From the NCBI GenBank assembly GCA_033439265.1, contig JAVTVX010000034.1, forward strand, positions 17,312,501 through 17,376,500: DNA of 64,000 nucleotides, read 5' to 3'. Source of the stretch: Dillenia suffruticosa. Taxonomy: Eukaryota; Streptophyta; Magnoliopsida; Dilleniales; Dilleniaceae. The notes under the pieces were generated by a model. The model had not been told where the DNA came from. It ran no database searches and saw only the letters and a list, made by a program, of their open reading frames with translations. Position numbers and translations under genes: made by a program. Numbering within the stretch: position 1 is the first letter of the stretch; each line of letters begins with the position of its first letter. Positions 1-64,000 of the stretch are shown here, piece after piece.

Positions 1-715
1 AGTAACTAATTATAATAATATGTGGCAATCGATAATAATTAACGATAAGAGATAAGTGACAGTAATATTTTCCAACACTTGTACCAACCGTCTATAAAGT
101 TTATAACATTTTATCACATATGAACATACGTGGTAATGTGGTAATCAACCATTACTAACATTTCTTAACAGTATTGCGTTGTAATATTTCTTAGTAGTAA
201 CTGACTAATAAATGACTAGTAAGTGACGATAAAATTGTAACATTTCTTAACACTTGTGTATGGTACTCGATGATAAAAACTTATAATATTTTCTAATATA
301 TTGATATCTGGTAACCGATTATAAATCACAATAATATTTCTTAATAGTTATATAACCGAAAATAAAAGTAATAACATTTCCAAACATGTCATATGTCTTA
401 ACATGTAGTAACATAACCGACATGGTAGTAACAATATGGTAATTGACGATAAAAGTAGTATGATTTCCCAACAATCATAACCGATAATAAAAATAATAAT
501 TTTTACTGATAATTTCTAAATATGTCATATGTGGTAACATGGTAGTAATATAACCGATATGATATTAACAACATGGTAATCGACGATAAAGGTAGAAAGA
601 TTTCCCAATAGTCGTAACTGACGATTAAAAAAACTAGTAATTTTTACCGATACTTTTTAAACGGATAATAAAAAATCAAATTTTACCAATACTTTTTAAT
701 CGTCACTATAAATAT
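1..715. repeat. Degenerate AT-rich tandem array
   Basis: Short phrases of the type TAACATTTCTTAACA, GGTAATCGACGATAA and AACCGATAATAAA recur through this stretch. The clearest pair of units starts at 386 and 522, giving a 136-bp period with perhaps 20-25% divergence. Further left the phrases recur every 40-50 bp, so the 136-bp unit looks like a higher-order form of a shorter repeat. There is no coding signal. The array starts at the window edge, so its true length is unknown. It could be an intergenic satellite-like array or the inner part of a larger element. Confidence 0.6.
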
Positions 716-1189
716 ATGATATGCTCCAATGGTGACCGAGAGTGTGGGAATACACCTATCCCGATTGGTGCATTTGTGAGAATGTTTTGCCAACGATTTT
801 ATTAGATTTAGAAGACGGTTTTAGTCCGCCAGAATAAACACTTGTTTTGTAGTGAGAGGAATCATGATGACCGACCCGTTAGAAGCATATCCTAAATGGG
901 TAAAAAGGCCATAGTGAAAAGGAATATCTCCAATTTTTAGGCTTATGGATGAAACAGTATCGAGTGTGACTGAAGTAGGAAAAACTTATTTATTTTATGA
1001 ATAGGATTTTGGTATTAAAGTATATATATATTCATTCAAGAAATTAAAAAATAAATTCCATTATCATGTAAATATTAGCATAAGTTTTTCGTTTAAATCT
1101 TATTATTCGAATATTGCATGATCTAGAGATCGTAAACCTAATTTCTCAGAAGATAAATTTTGCTTCTACCAATAATAGATAACTTTGGC
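716..1189. other. Unassigned intergenic stretch
   Basis: I see no open frame, RNA or clear repeat here. It lies just upstream of the Copia integrase relic and may belong to the same old element, but nothing in the sequence proves this. Confidence 0.3.
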
Positions 1190-1800
1190 ACCTGGAATTA
1201 GATTGCATCAACCTTAGTATGATTCAAAGGTCAGTCATGATTGGGCTTCGCGGTCTAGTAGATCTTGAAGAACTATCTCAGAGTGAATCATGCCTTGAAT
1301 CAAAATGACCATTAGGCTGGTTTTCTAGTCAAAGGCATCAAACCAGAGAATCTATTGAATTTGGTACACATTGACGTATATGGTATATGAGCTCGCAAGT
1401 TCATAGAGATTTTAAGTATTTCATGACTTTCATGAAAGAATAGTCAAAGGTTAGTATATACTTTGATGCACCACGAATTTGAAAACTTTGACTAATTCAA
1501 AGTGTCTAAGACTGAGGTAGAGTATCAGACAAGTAAACATATCGAGTTACTTCATTATTATTGAAGGGATGGATACCTCCTTGGTGAGTTCAAGAGATTT
1601 ATTACATAATAAAAATTGTCTCAACTAGTGGCATTTGGCAATAAGAAACTGAAATGGTGAGTGTTCTCCAGATCAAGTCTGGAATTTTTGTAGTTGCACT
1701 TGAATGATACAAAACTCATATGGTGCAAGAGGATCTAAAAGATAAACAGAGGAATCGACAGGTAAGGTTAACATGTTCAATAGCAAGGGTTGATGATGAA
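1190..1800 (+). mobile_element. Decayed Ty1/Copia integrase relic
   Basis: Conceptual translation of the plus strand resembles the GAG-pre-integrase and integrase core of Copia polyproteins. Recognisable parts are a GHINL-like stretch, a cysteine-bearing ESCLE-like stretch, an HxDVYG-like stretch and an FKYFMTF-like stretch, in the usual order. The relic is old and heavily broken. No LTRs or target duplications are visible around it. It is a fossil without coding capacity. Confidence 0.55.
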
Positions 1801-2059
1801 TGTGGTATATTATTAAATCTTTTTACTAGAAGCCATGCTAATGTCTAATCAAATCCTTGCTATAGCGTTGCATGATGACCATAAATTTTGGCATGTGAAA
1901 GCCAACTAATCTTGACAATAGCATCAACGCGATATAACTATATACTTTTGTTGACCAAATATATTTTGATTATGGGCTCATTTTGCAAATAAGCATTTTA
2001 TTGTTTATTTAACGATGTTTATAGTGTGTTTAATGTGTTTCAAGTAGCTTAAAGTCCTA

Positions 2060-2410
2060 TAAAAGAAATCAACAAAGTTAGCAAGTTGACCTAAGAAAAC
2101 GACAACTCGACCTAGGTGAACAAATGTAAAGACAAGTTGACCTACTCAAGAAGATAGGTCAACCTACCAAAGGGATGAACCTTCTCTGAATGAAGGGATG
2201 AATCAACCAAGCATGAAGTATGAAGTCGATCCATCTAAAGAAAAGTTCCAAGGGTAAAAAATTTGAGAAATATAGAGAAATCAAGTCTACCTAATAAAAA
2301 TACAAGTCAATTTGATGAAAGCATGAGTCAAATTGATAGAAGCGTAGGTTAACTTGATAGAAATATAAGTCAACCTGAGAGAATAACAAATCAACCTGAA
2401 AAAGATTTGA
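2060..2410. repeat. Degenerate ~21-bp minisatellite (AAGTCAACCTGA-type)
   Basis: A phrase of the form AAGTCAACCTGATAGAAAT recurs at about 20-22 bp spacing, most regularly from 2308 to 2405, and more loosely from 2060 as AAGTTGACCTA-like variants. Similar GTCGACCT-type strings occur in some plant Copia LTRs, and a Copia relic lies 260 bp away. It may therefore be part of the same dead element, but that link is inference. Confidence 0.5.
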
Positions 2411-3949
2411 AGAAGAAATGAATCAAACTATAAAAGTTGATGAGACACCTATACAATGAGAACATCAAATTTGTTCTAAGTAGACCTACATAAACTTAGA
2501 GTAGACCTAAAATACAAGAGGGATGGACCCGTCCTTTAAGAGTCCCATCCTACACAGACCTGTAATGGGTGGGACCAAACTCCCGCATTGACAGCTCTAC
2601 ATAAGGTAAAGGAAAAGAAATTTTTTTTTTAACCAAAAAAAAGGGAAATGATGTGATCAGAAGGCCACCACTACCATGGTGGGATGTGGGGTCCTTCTTA
2701 CTAAGGCATGCGAGGTGTGAAAACAGAGGTGAAAACACATCTTCTAGGGTCCCTCGCAAAACCGTGATCTTCTTTCTATGGATGACTTAGATCAAACGAT
2801 TCTCATTCGCCCGACTAGTCTTACTAGAAATTTAAGTTGCTAAATTAACCATAGTTGTTCACTCAAATCTAGGATAGAGTTACAAATCCAGCATACAAAC
2901 TCAACAAAGCACTCACCGCAGAAACATATGCATTAATCATTCTTCAGGGCGAACAAACATGCTTATAATATGCATATGCTCATGCATACTCGAGGGTTAC
3001 TTCATACTTGGACCAAAACCCAAGAACCAAAGACACTATGTTAGGTATCTATCATGACTTGAGAGTTTAGATATTTTGATAGTTTTACTCTTGGCGTAGA
3101 AAAATATTTTCCATGATGTTAAGAGTTGATATTAAATTTGAGTTTAACCATAATGTTAAGATATTTTACTCTAGGACCATTGAAGTCACACAAAATACAA
3201 TAAATTCTAGCTAGAAGATGAGTATAATTAGCTTATTAAAAGCATTTCACTACTAATTAAATTTGAGAACTAAACTTGCAATATAATTTGTGAAATTTCC
3301 AATAAATCTTTGAGTAGATCACTCCTTTAAAGAGGATCAAACAAATAGGTCATTGGTCTAAATTCCACGCATAGAGTGCAGCGATAGGATACAGCAGATT
3401 GCTAAACAAAAGTACTTAAAGCTGAAAGGAGAACAAATAACTTGGGGAAAATTTTGATAATTGATAAAAATTGAAACGTAATTTTGCATTCTTGCTCTTA
3501 GAAAAACTATCAGCAAATAGTTGAAAATAAAAACATTGCTTTTAATGGATGGTGGCATTGACAATTTAGAAAATTGATTAAAATTCAGAAGTAATTTTGC
3601 TTTTTTCCCTTTAAAATGCGGTCGAGAAAATAGTTACAAAATATAACATTATTTTCATTGCATGGTTGGCTGGCCATGGCAGTCACTTCATAGTCATATG
3701 CTTCCCCACTCGGCCCCCTCTTTTCCTTCCCTTTTTGTCTCGTACAAATTATGTGCTAAATTACTCTCAAAGATAATGAACGTTCTTTCAAAGTTGCTCC
3801 CCGGGGAGGGGGGGGGGGACGGGACTAGGATTTAAAAGAAAATTAAAAGCATCAACCAATTTTTCCTTTCCTTTTTTTCTATCAAAAGATAATTAATATG
3901 TACAGAATCGGTTACAAACAATCTAAAAAACATATGAATGATTTATGTC
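2411..3949. other. Intergenic stretch downstream of the exportin gene
   Basis: No gene is recognised. It contains short homopolymer runs (T-rich near 2620, G-rich near 3808) and two similar AT-rich passages near 3440-3500 and 3560-3620. The short open frames here show no protein family signature. Confidence 0.4.
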
Positions 3950-4386
3950 AACTTTTCTTCTTTCTACCAAATTCTTGTATCTAAAAAGAATTGATCATAT
4001 TGTAAACGAGCACCGACCATTCCTAGAAATGCAAAACCCATCATATCCTATATGGTCAAATCATTTGAACGATTTGCCAACCTTACGGTGTCTGTCTGAT
4101 GGTCCTGCTCCTCGAGAACAAAGGAACACCTATACAACACCACAAGAAATGAGTACATACAGCATCGGCCCCACTTGTGACACAAACTTTTTGCAGATTC
4201 TTCTCTCTTCTTCTCTTAAATGCAACAAAATCAAGAAACTGTAAGAGATGTGCAACTCCATCCACTGACCAAAAGTATCCGCGGTTACAACTTTATAACA
4301 GGAACTGATGAGGGGATCATTTATAAATGAACATTTGGGCAAATGCATTACAAAGAACCCCACAGGTAGCTTCTGCATGAGAACAC
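3950..4386 (-). other. Probable 3' UTR of exportin-7 gene
   Basis: This segment directly follows the TAA stop codon at 4389-4387 on the minus strand, with no further coding similarity. The 3' end cannot be placed exactly: no perfect AATAAA is seen on the minus strand close by, only weaker AT-rich near-matches. The left limit is an estimate. Overlapping open frames of 60-99 codons on both strands look like chance. Confidence 0.35.
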
Positions 4387-59739
<55,353 letters not shown>

Positions 59740-59757
59740 GGTGGCACAAAGCAAGGA
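59740..59757 (-). other. Putative 5' UTR part of exon 1
   Basis: A good acceptor (GAGAGTTCAG) ends at 59758 on the minus strand. The following 18 nt, TCCTTGCTTTGTGCCACC, lead into the start codon. This suggests a spliced 5' UTR, a common design in plant housekeeping genes. Confidence 0.45.
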
Positions 59758-60675
59758 CTGAACTCTCGAAATTTATCACCGTATTCAGCACCAACAATTT
59801 AAGAGTTCTTTCAACTTTCCAACGTTTCTGCAATCAATCTACAAATTTTCCATGAACTGTGGTTATTCATTTTCCCAAAGTATAAATCAATCAATGAATC
59901 AAAGATATCTTCGTGAAGCTTTAAATCCATTTCCAAGTTGACGTATTTAGAATCAGAATATTAGCCCCAACAGAGAAATATTAACAAACAATGCACACTT
60001 GGGAGTGAATACACACGAGTAACAAATGCTATGACATGACAGATAAGATATATCAGCAAATGAAAGATATGTGGCAAATCAATTGCAATGATATGACACA
60101 CATAAGGTATAGGACGCAAATGCACATTGCAAACTCATCTGCTGCAATATATTCAAACTGAATTAGGCATAATACATTTGAGTACACACTGTAGCTGATT
60201 GGTAAACAACAAGATCAATATATACCAAAAATTAAATTCCAATTTCTATATAATATATAAAAATTGGCTTAAGTTAAGCCAGTTTTTCCACAATTTTGAC
60301 ATCCCAAATATTGCCCCGCTTAGGCTTAAGGCTTTTCTCACATTTTCAACAATCCAAAGTGGCCCTCCGAAAGCACGCCAACAAGAGCCAACAAGAACCA
60401 CCAAGAACCAAATCAAAACCCAATTTCCCTCTGTGATGAGATTCTGCATCAACACAATCTACAGTTCAATTGCAAACTCAAAGAGGAAGATAGTAGGTAC
60501 CTCCCCTTACTCTGCAAAATTCAAACTCAAGAGTGAGTCAGAATGTGTCCCAAATTAAATAACATCTCACGATCAAGTCAAGTATCAACAAAGAAGTTCA
60601 TTTCCCTGAACAAACATGAAAGATTCCAACACATGTTCACAAAAAAAATTCAATTTCATCACAAGAATTTGATAC
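59758..60675 (-). other. Putative 5' UTR intron
   Basis: It would run from a donor-like GTATCA at 60675 to the acceptor at 59758. Sequence in between is AT-rich without coding similarity. Transcript data are needed to prove the splice. Confidence 0.35.
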
Positions 60676-60960
60676 CGAATGAAAGAAATGCAGAGGGTTC
60701 TTCGATTACAGCTTCAAGCGATGAAATCGAGATGAAGTGAGAGAAAGTACAGCAATGGCAGCGGAGGGACGCAACTGATGAACCACACAATTCACAGACA
60801 GTCCCAAAATTGTCTCCGTCAAAATCGAGAAATCGGAGAGAGAGACGATAAAGACGAAGGGAAGGATTTTCCGAAAACCCTAATTCGCCACTGAATCGCC
60901 AAAACGAGACCGTAGAGAGATGATGATGATGATGAACGATGATGCGAGGAGAATAAAAAG
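60676..60960 (-). promoter_or_regulatory. Putative 5' UTR exon and core promoter of exportin-7
   Basis: On the minus strand this stretch has CT-rich runs, CATCATCATCAT and AATTAGGGTTTTCGG, typical of plant 5' UTRs and promoters of growth-related genes. No upstream ATG was noticed in the part read as 5' UTR. A weak TATA-like TTTTTATTC lies near 60955. The transcription start is not fixed. Confidence 0.4.
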
Positions 60961-61882
60961 AAGCAAAGCTTGCCGAGTTGAAATAAACAGAAAAATAGGT
61001 CCGATTTTAATTAATTCTTCAAACTTTGATTTGTGACGTTAAGATCCTTAAATCTAAAATTTGCTCGGTAGTTAAGTCCCCCAAGTAATTGGATATTAGA
61101 AATATGGATCAAAATCGGAGATGTAAACTCTGACGTGCCACATGATACATCATTTCCCGACATCTTTTCTCTCTCATCCCTCCTCTCAATACTTCTATTC
61201 CCATTTTTGTCTCTTTATTTTCTCTCAGCCAAAAGCGTAAACTTTTGGTAACCCACGCGGAAGAATCATCCAAATCAAACCCAAAATGCAACACAAACTT
61301 AGCAAAATGCAAATAACAAAAAATAAATACAATTAAAGACCAAGCTTTGTGATCCATAGAGCTAGATTGGGAATGGACTCAATTGTCACTATCATTGTCT
61401 TATACCATCAACTGGTCTCAATTTACATTTAATCATCATATCTTTTTGAAATTGCTATCGGTATCATGTCACACGAAAGACTCTAATGCGTTCAAGGAAA
61501 CAATCTTCAAGCCTCAAAGAAATGGTACTAATACTAACAAGAATGAATCTTTATCTCCTTTGTTTATAAAAACTACTAGATTGTATAATTGTCATACGAA
61601 GGTTATTACTCACCAGCTATATAGCCTATATAGAATTATTAAAAAAGTTTTATTTTTGAACTCTTAGTATTATGGGATTGATGGTTTTGGGAAATTTTTT
61701 GTTTTATATGATTTGAGTAGATAGTTTTCTAATTTTATAATATAGAATAGTCTATATATTATTATGTAATGAGAAATATAATGAAATTCATCCATATTTT
61801 CCGTCATGGGTCAAAGTTTCAGACTTTTTTTGGGATTAAAAATTTTGGCATTTCTTTTTATTTTGTTTTATTATATTTTTGG
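60961..61882. other. Upstream intergenic stretch
   Basis: No gene recognised. Open frames of 82 and 94 codons (near 61109-61357 and 61383-61667) have no family signature. Confidence 0.4.
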
Positions 61883-61892
61883 CAGTGAAATA

Positions 61893-62155
61893 ATCGGGCC
61901 GGTTTGGGCCTGAAAACCGACCCGGCTGGCCAGGGTAAAGCCCGAAACCGGCCCATACTACAGTAAACCTGCCCAGTCCGGAACCGTTTCCTGTAGTAGG
62001 CCAGACCGGTTCCAAAAAAATTTGAACCGGGAACCGGCCTGGTTTGGAAAATTGGCCCGGAACCAGAACGGGCACGGAACCGGAACCGGCCCGGGCCCGG
62101 AACCGGCACGAAACCGGCCCTGAACCGGCTGGAACCGCCGGTTCCGGTTCAAATT
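61893..62155. repeat. Subterminal GGAACCGGCCC-type repeat cluster of the hAT element
   Basis: More than a dozen copies of ACCGG, CCGGAACC and GGCCCGG variants on both strands. It stands out as a GC island in AT-rich surroundings. In hAT elements such motifs serve as transposase binding sites. The Pro/Gly/Arg-rich frames here are by-products. Confidence 0.75.
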
Positions 62156-62399
62156 TTTCTCTTTTTTTTTAATTTTCAATTTTACCCCTCCCAACAGCTA
62201 TAAAACGGCTACTTTTGAGGTTATTTTGGTCCATAGGATCAAAAAATTTTTTTATAAATACCTTATACCCCATTTCCAAAATCTCCACAATAAAATCTCT
62301 CTTTCTCTCTCACATCTACATTCTCTCAATATTACTACGTTCTTTCATTATTATTTCCTTTGTATTACCATTTTTTATATCATTTCCATCATTTTCTAC

Positions 62400-62640
62400 A
62401 CTATTACCTACACCATTTCCATCAATTTTTACACCATTTTATCACCTTATACACCATTTTCATTTTCTCCATTATCTACATTTCTACAATTATTTACATT
62501 TCCACCAATTTCTACACCATTTCTATTCTCTTATACCACATTACCTACACCATTTTTTATACAATTTCCATCAAATTTTACACAATTTCCATCAAAATTT
62601 ACACCATTTCATCACCTTATACCCCATTATTTACATTAAT
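62400..62640 (+). repeat. Degenerate TACACCATTTCCATCAA-type tandem repeat
   Basis: Phrases such as CTACACCATTTCCATCAATT recur at 17-40 bp spacing between the hAT end and its transposase start, probably in the 5' leader. The His/Phe/Tyr-rich open frames of up to 165 codons over it are artefacts of the repeat. Confidence 0.6.
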
Positions 62641-62862
62641 CAAGATTTGAGAAAATTTCAAGATTGGGAGTTCATTCAAAATTTTACCAAAAACAATTGC
62701 GATATTCGTTAAATCGGTACATTTAAATTTTTTGCATATTTATTTTTTTGCATTTGCATTACATTTGCATTATCTTTTTAAAAAATTTAATCTTAAATTT
62801 CCTTTAAAAAATTTTATCGTATATATTATTTTAAAAATTTTAATCTTAATTTTTTTTATAAA

Positions 62863-64000
62863 ATGGTCGGAACACACTCTTCACAATCTTCTCAACAATC
62901 TCCTCTTCCTCCATTTTTTGAAATTCCCGATCATATAGATATTGAAACTTTTTTTGAAGAAACTGAATTTAGTAACACTGAATCTAACACAACACAAATT
63001 AAAAAAATGATTTTAATATATGGACATTTTTTGAAAGAAAAAATGATGAACAAAAAGCAATTTGTAAAATTTGTTATCAAAAATATAAATTTTTAAAAGG
63101 TTGGGGGTAGGCACACTTAAGAGACACTTAATTAATAATCATCCAGATAAATTATCACAAACAAAATAAACACAAATTTCTACAGGGGAAGGTAATATAA
63201 TTGGTACATTTAAATATAATTCAGATAAAGAAAAAATTGGACAAATAGAATGGCTAGTAAGAAAAGAATTACCACTTAGTATAGTTGCATGTCCTGTATT
63301 TGAAGAATATGTACAAAAATATTTACAATCCGGTTATAAAAAAAGTAGTAAAAAATCCGGTAGGAATAGATTATTAGATAGATATCAGGAATTAAAAAAT
63401 GGTATACTTACAGAATTTATGACTAGTCAATGTAAATTTTCATTAATTTCGGATAGTTGGAAAAGTGAGTATAAAAAAGAATATTATATTGTAGTAACAT
63501 GTCATTGGATAAATAATTCATGGTCTTTATAAAAAAGAATTTTAACATTTCAACGTTGGGAATTTCCACATTCCGGTGCACATATAGCTAGACTAATTTC
63601 AAATGTTGTTTATGATTATGGAATAAGTGATAGAATTTTTTCTATTTCTTTTGATAATGCTTCGACAATACTACTACGATTAATAGTTTAAAAAATTTTT
63701 TAAAAACAATTTTAAATGAAACTTTTTTTCATGTTAGATATGCATGTCATATAATTAATTTATGTGTTAAGGATGGTGTAGCAATGGGAGAACTATTTTT
63801 ACAATCTATTCGCGATTTAATTTATCAAATAAAAAATTCTGCTGTAAAAACTCAAGAAATGAGATAATTATGTATTTTACATAACAAAAAATATAAAAAA
63901 TTTAAAATGAAATGTGACACTAGGTGGAATTCAACATATAACATGTTACAAGGTGTTCTTCCTTTTCAAAATATTTTAATTGAATTTGCAAATTCAAATT
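62863..64000 (+). pseudogene. hAT-family transposase pseudogene (BED zinc finger, RNase H-like core), partial
   Basis: It starts with ATG at 62863 (MVGTHSSQSSQQSP). A frame change before about 63010 leads into a BED-type finger (WTFFERK, AICKICYQKY, AHLRDT, with a stop inside). Further frames show IEWLVRKELPLSIVACPVFE, FSLISDSWKSEYKKEYYIVV, DRIFSISFDNAST, FFHVRYACHIINLCVKDG and CDTRWNSTYNMLQGV, the catalytic core region of plant hAT (Ac/RICESLEEPER-like) transposases. At least three frame changes and several stops show it is inactive. The C-terminal dimerisation domain would lie past the window end. Confidence 0.85.

Larger units (their letters stand above)
61883..64000 (+). mobile_element. 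hAT transposon relic, right end beyond the window
   Basis: A plausible left end CAGTGAAATAATCGGGCC at 61883 is followed by a 270-bp GC-rich subterminal region full of CCGGTTCCGG motifs, a TATA-like leader and a broken hAT transposase gene. CAGTG-type ends and dense subterminal palindromes are known in plant hAT elements. The right end and the target duplication are outside the window. Confidence 0.65.

Noticed and set aside
3945-4378. Frames of 82 and 99 codons overlapping the exportin 3' end
   Set aside because: They lie in the probable 3' UTR on either strand with no protein family signature.
61836-62194. Pro/Gly/Arg-rich frames resembling a low-complexity protein
   Set aside because: By-product of the GGAACCGGCCC subterminal repeats of the hAT element.
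62215-62712. 165-codon frame rich in His, Phe and Tyr, with two overlapping frames
   Set aside because: All three frames translate the same CACCATTTCCATCA-type repeat in the hAT leader.

Overview
The window is nuclear DNA from a flowering plant, probably one with large, repeat-filled introns. It is AT-rich. It holds spliced GT-AG exons, plant-type LINEs (L1 and RTE), an Au-type SINE, Ty1/Copia and probable Gypsy relics, hAT and TIR elements, and microsatellites. I see no rRNA, tRNA, CRISPR or bacterial-type operon. The species cannot be fixed from the sequence.

One host gene occupies most of the window. On the minus strand, from the ATG at 59739 to the stop at 4387, lies a complete gene for an exportin-7 (RanBP16/17-type) nuclear transport receptor. 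I could place 28 coding exons with canonical splice sites and matching phases. They total 3159 nt and encode 1052 residues without any break, collinear with the Arabidopsis exportin-7 homologue as I remember it. The coding sequence is spread over 55.4 kb, so about 94% of the gene is intron. Intron 2 alone is 19.7 kb; introns 14, 25 and 8 are 8.1, 6.1 and 5.1 kb.

Layout from left to right. 1-715: degenerate AT-rich tandem array. 1190-1800: decayed Copia integrase. 2060-2410: minisatellite. About 3950-4386: probable 3' UTR. 4741-6730 (intron 27): TIR-bounded element with a TTA duplication, holding a 5'-truncated RTE LINE that ends in a 143-bp (AC)n tract. 9540-10710 (intron 25): GA/CT-rich block. 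11200-13320: decayed RTE LINE. 23400-26345 (intron 14): Gypsy-like LTR relic and Copia integrase relic. 27287-28358: 546-bp tandem duplication. 30683-33050 (intron 8): two related TIR elements, one holding an Au-type SINE with target duplication. 34969-35292: nearly identical 162-bp tandem duplication. 39870-59018 (intron 2): an L1 split by a Copia element with both LTRs and a CAAAT duplication, a second L1, and an unclassified 3.1-kb unit bounded by direct repeats. 59740-60950: 5' UTR and promoter side. 61883-64000: hAT transposon relic running off the window.

Inside the gene, the L1, Copia and Gypsy-like sequences all lie antisense to transcription, while the RTE and SINE copies lie sense. 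This fits tolerance of insertions that do not supply poly(A) signals to the host transcript. I found no convincing new biological system. The most interesting structures are the intron-expanded exportin gene, the (AC)n tract grown from an RTE tail inside a TIR element, and the 54.5-57.7 kb unit with unrecognised coding-like sequence.
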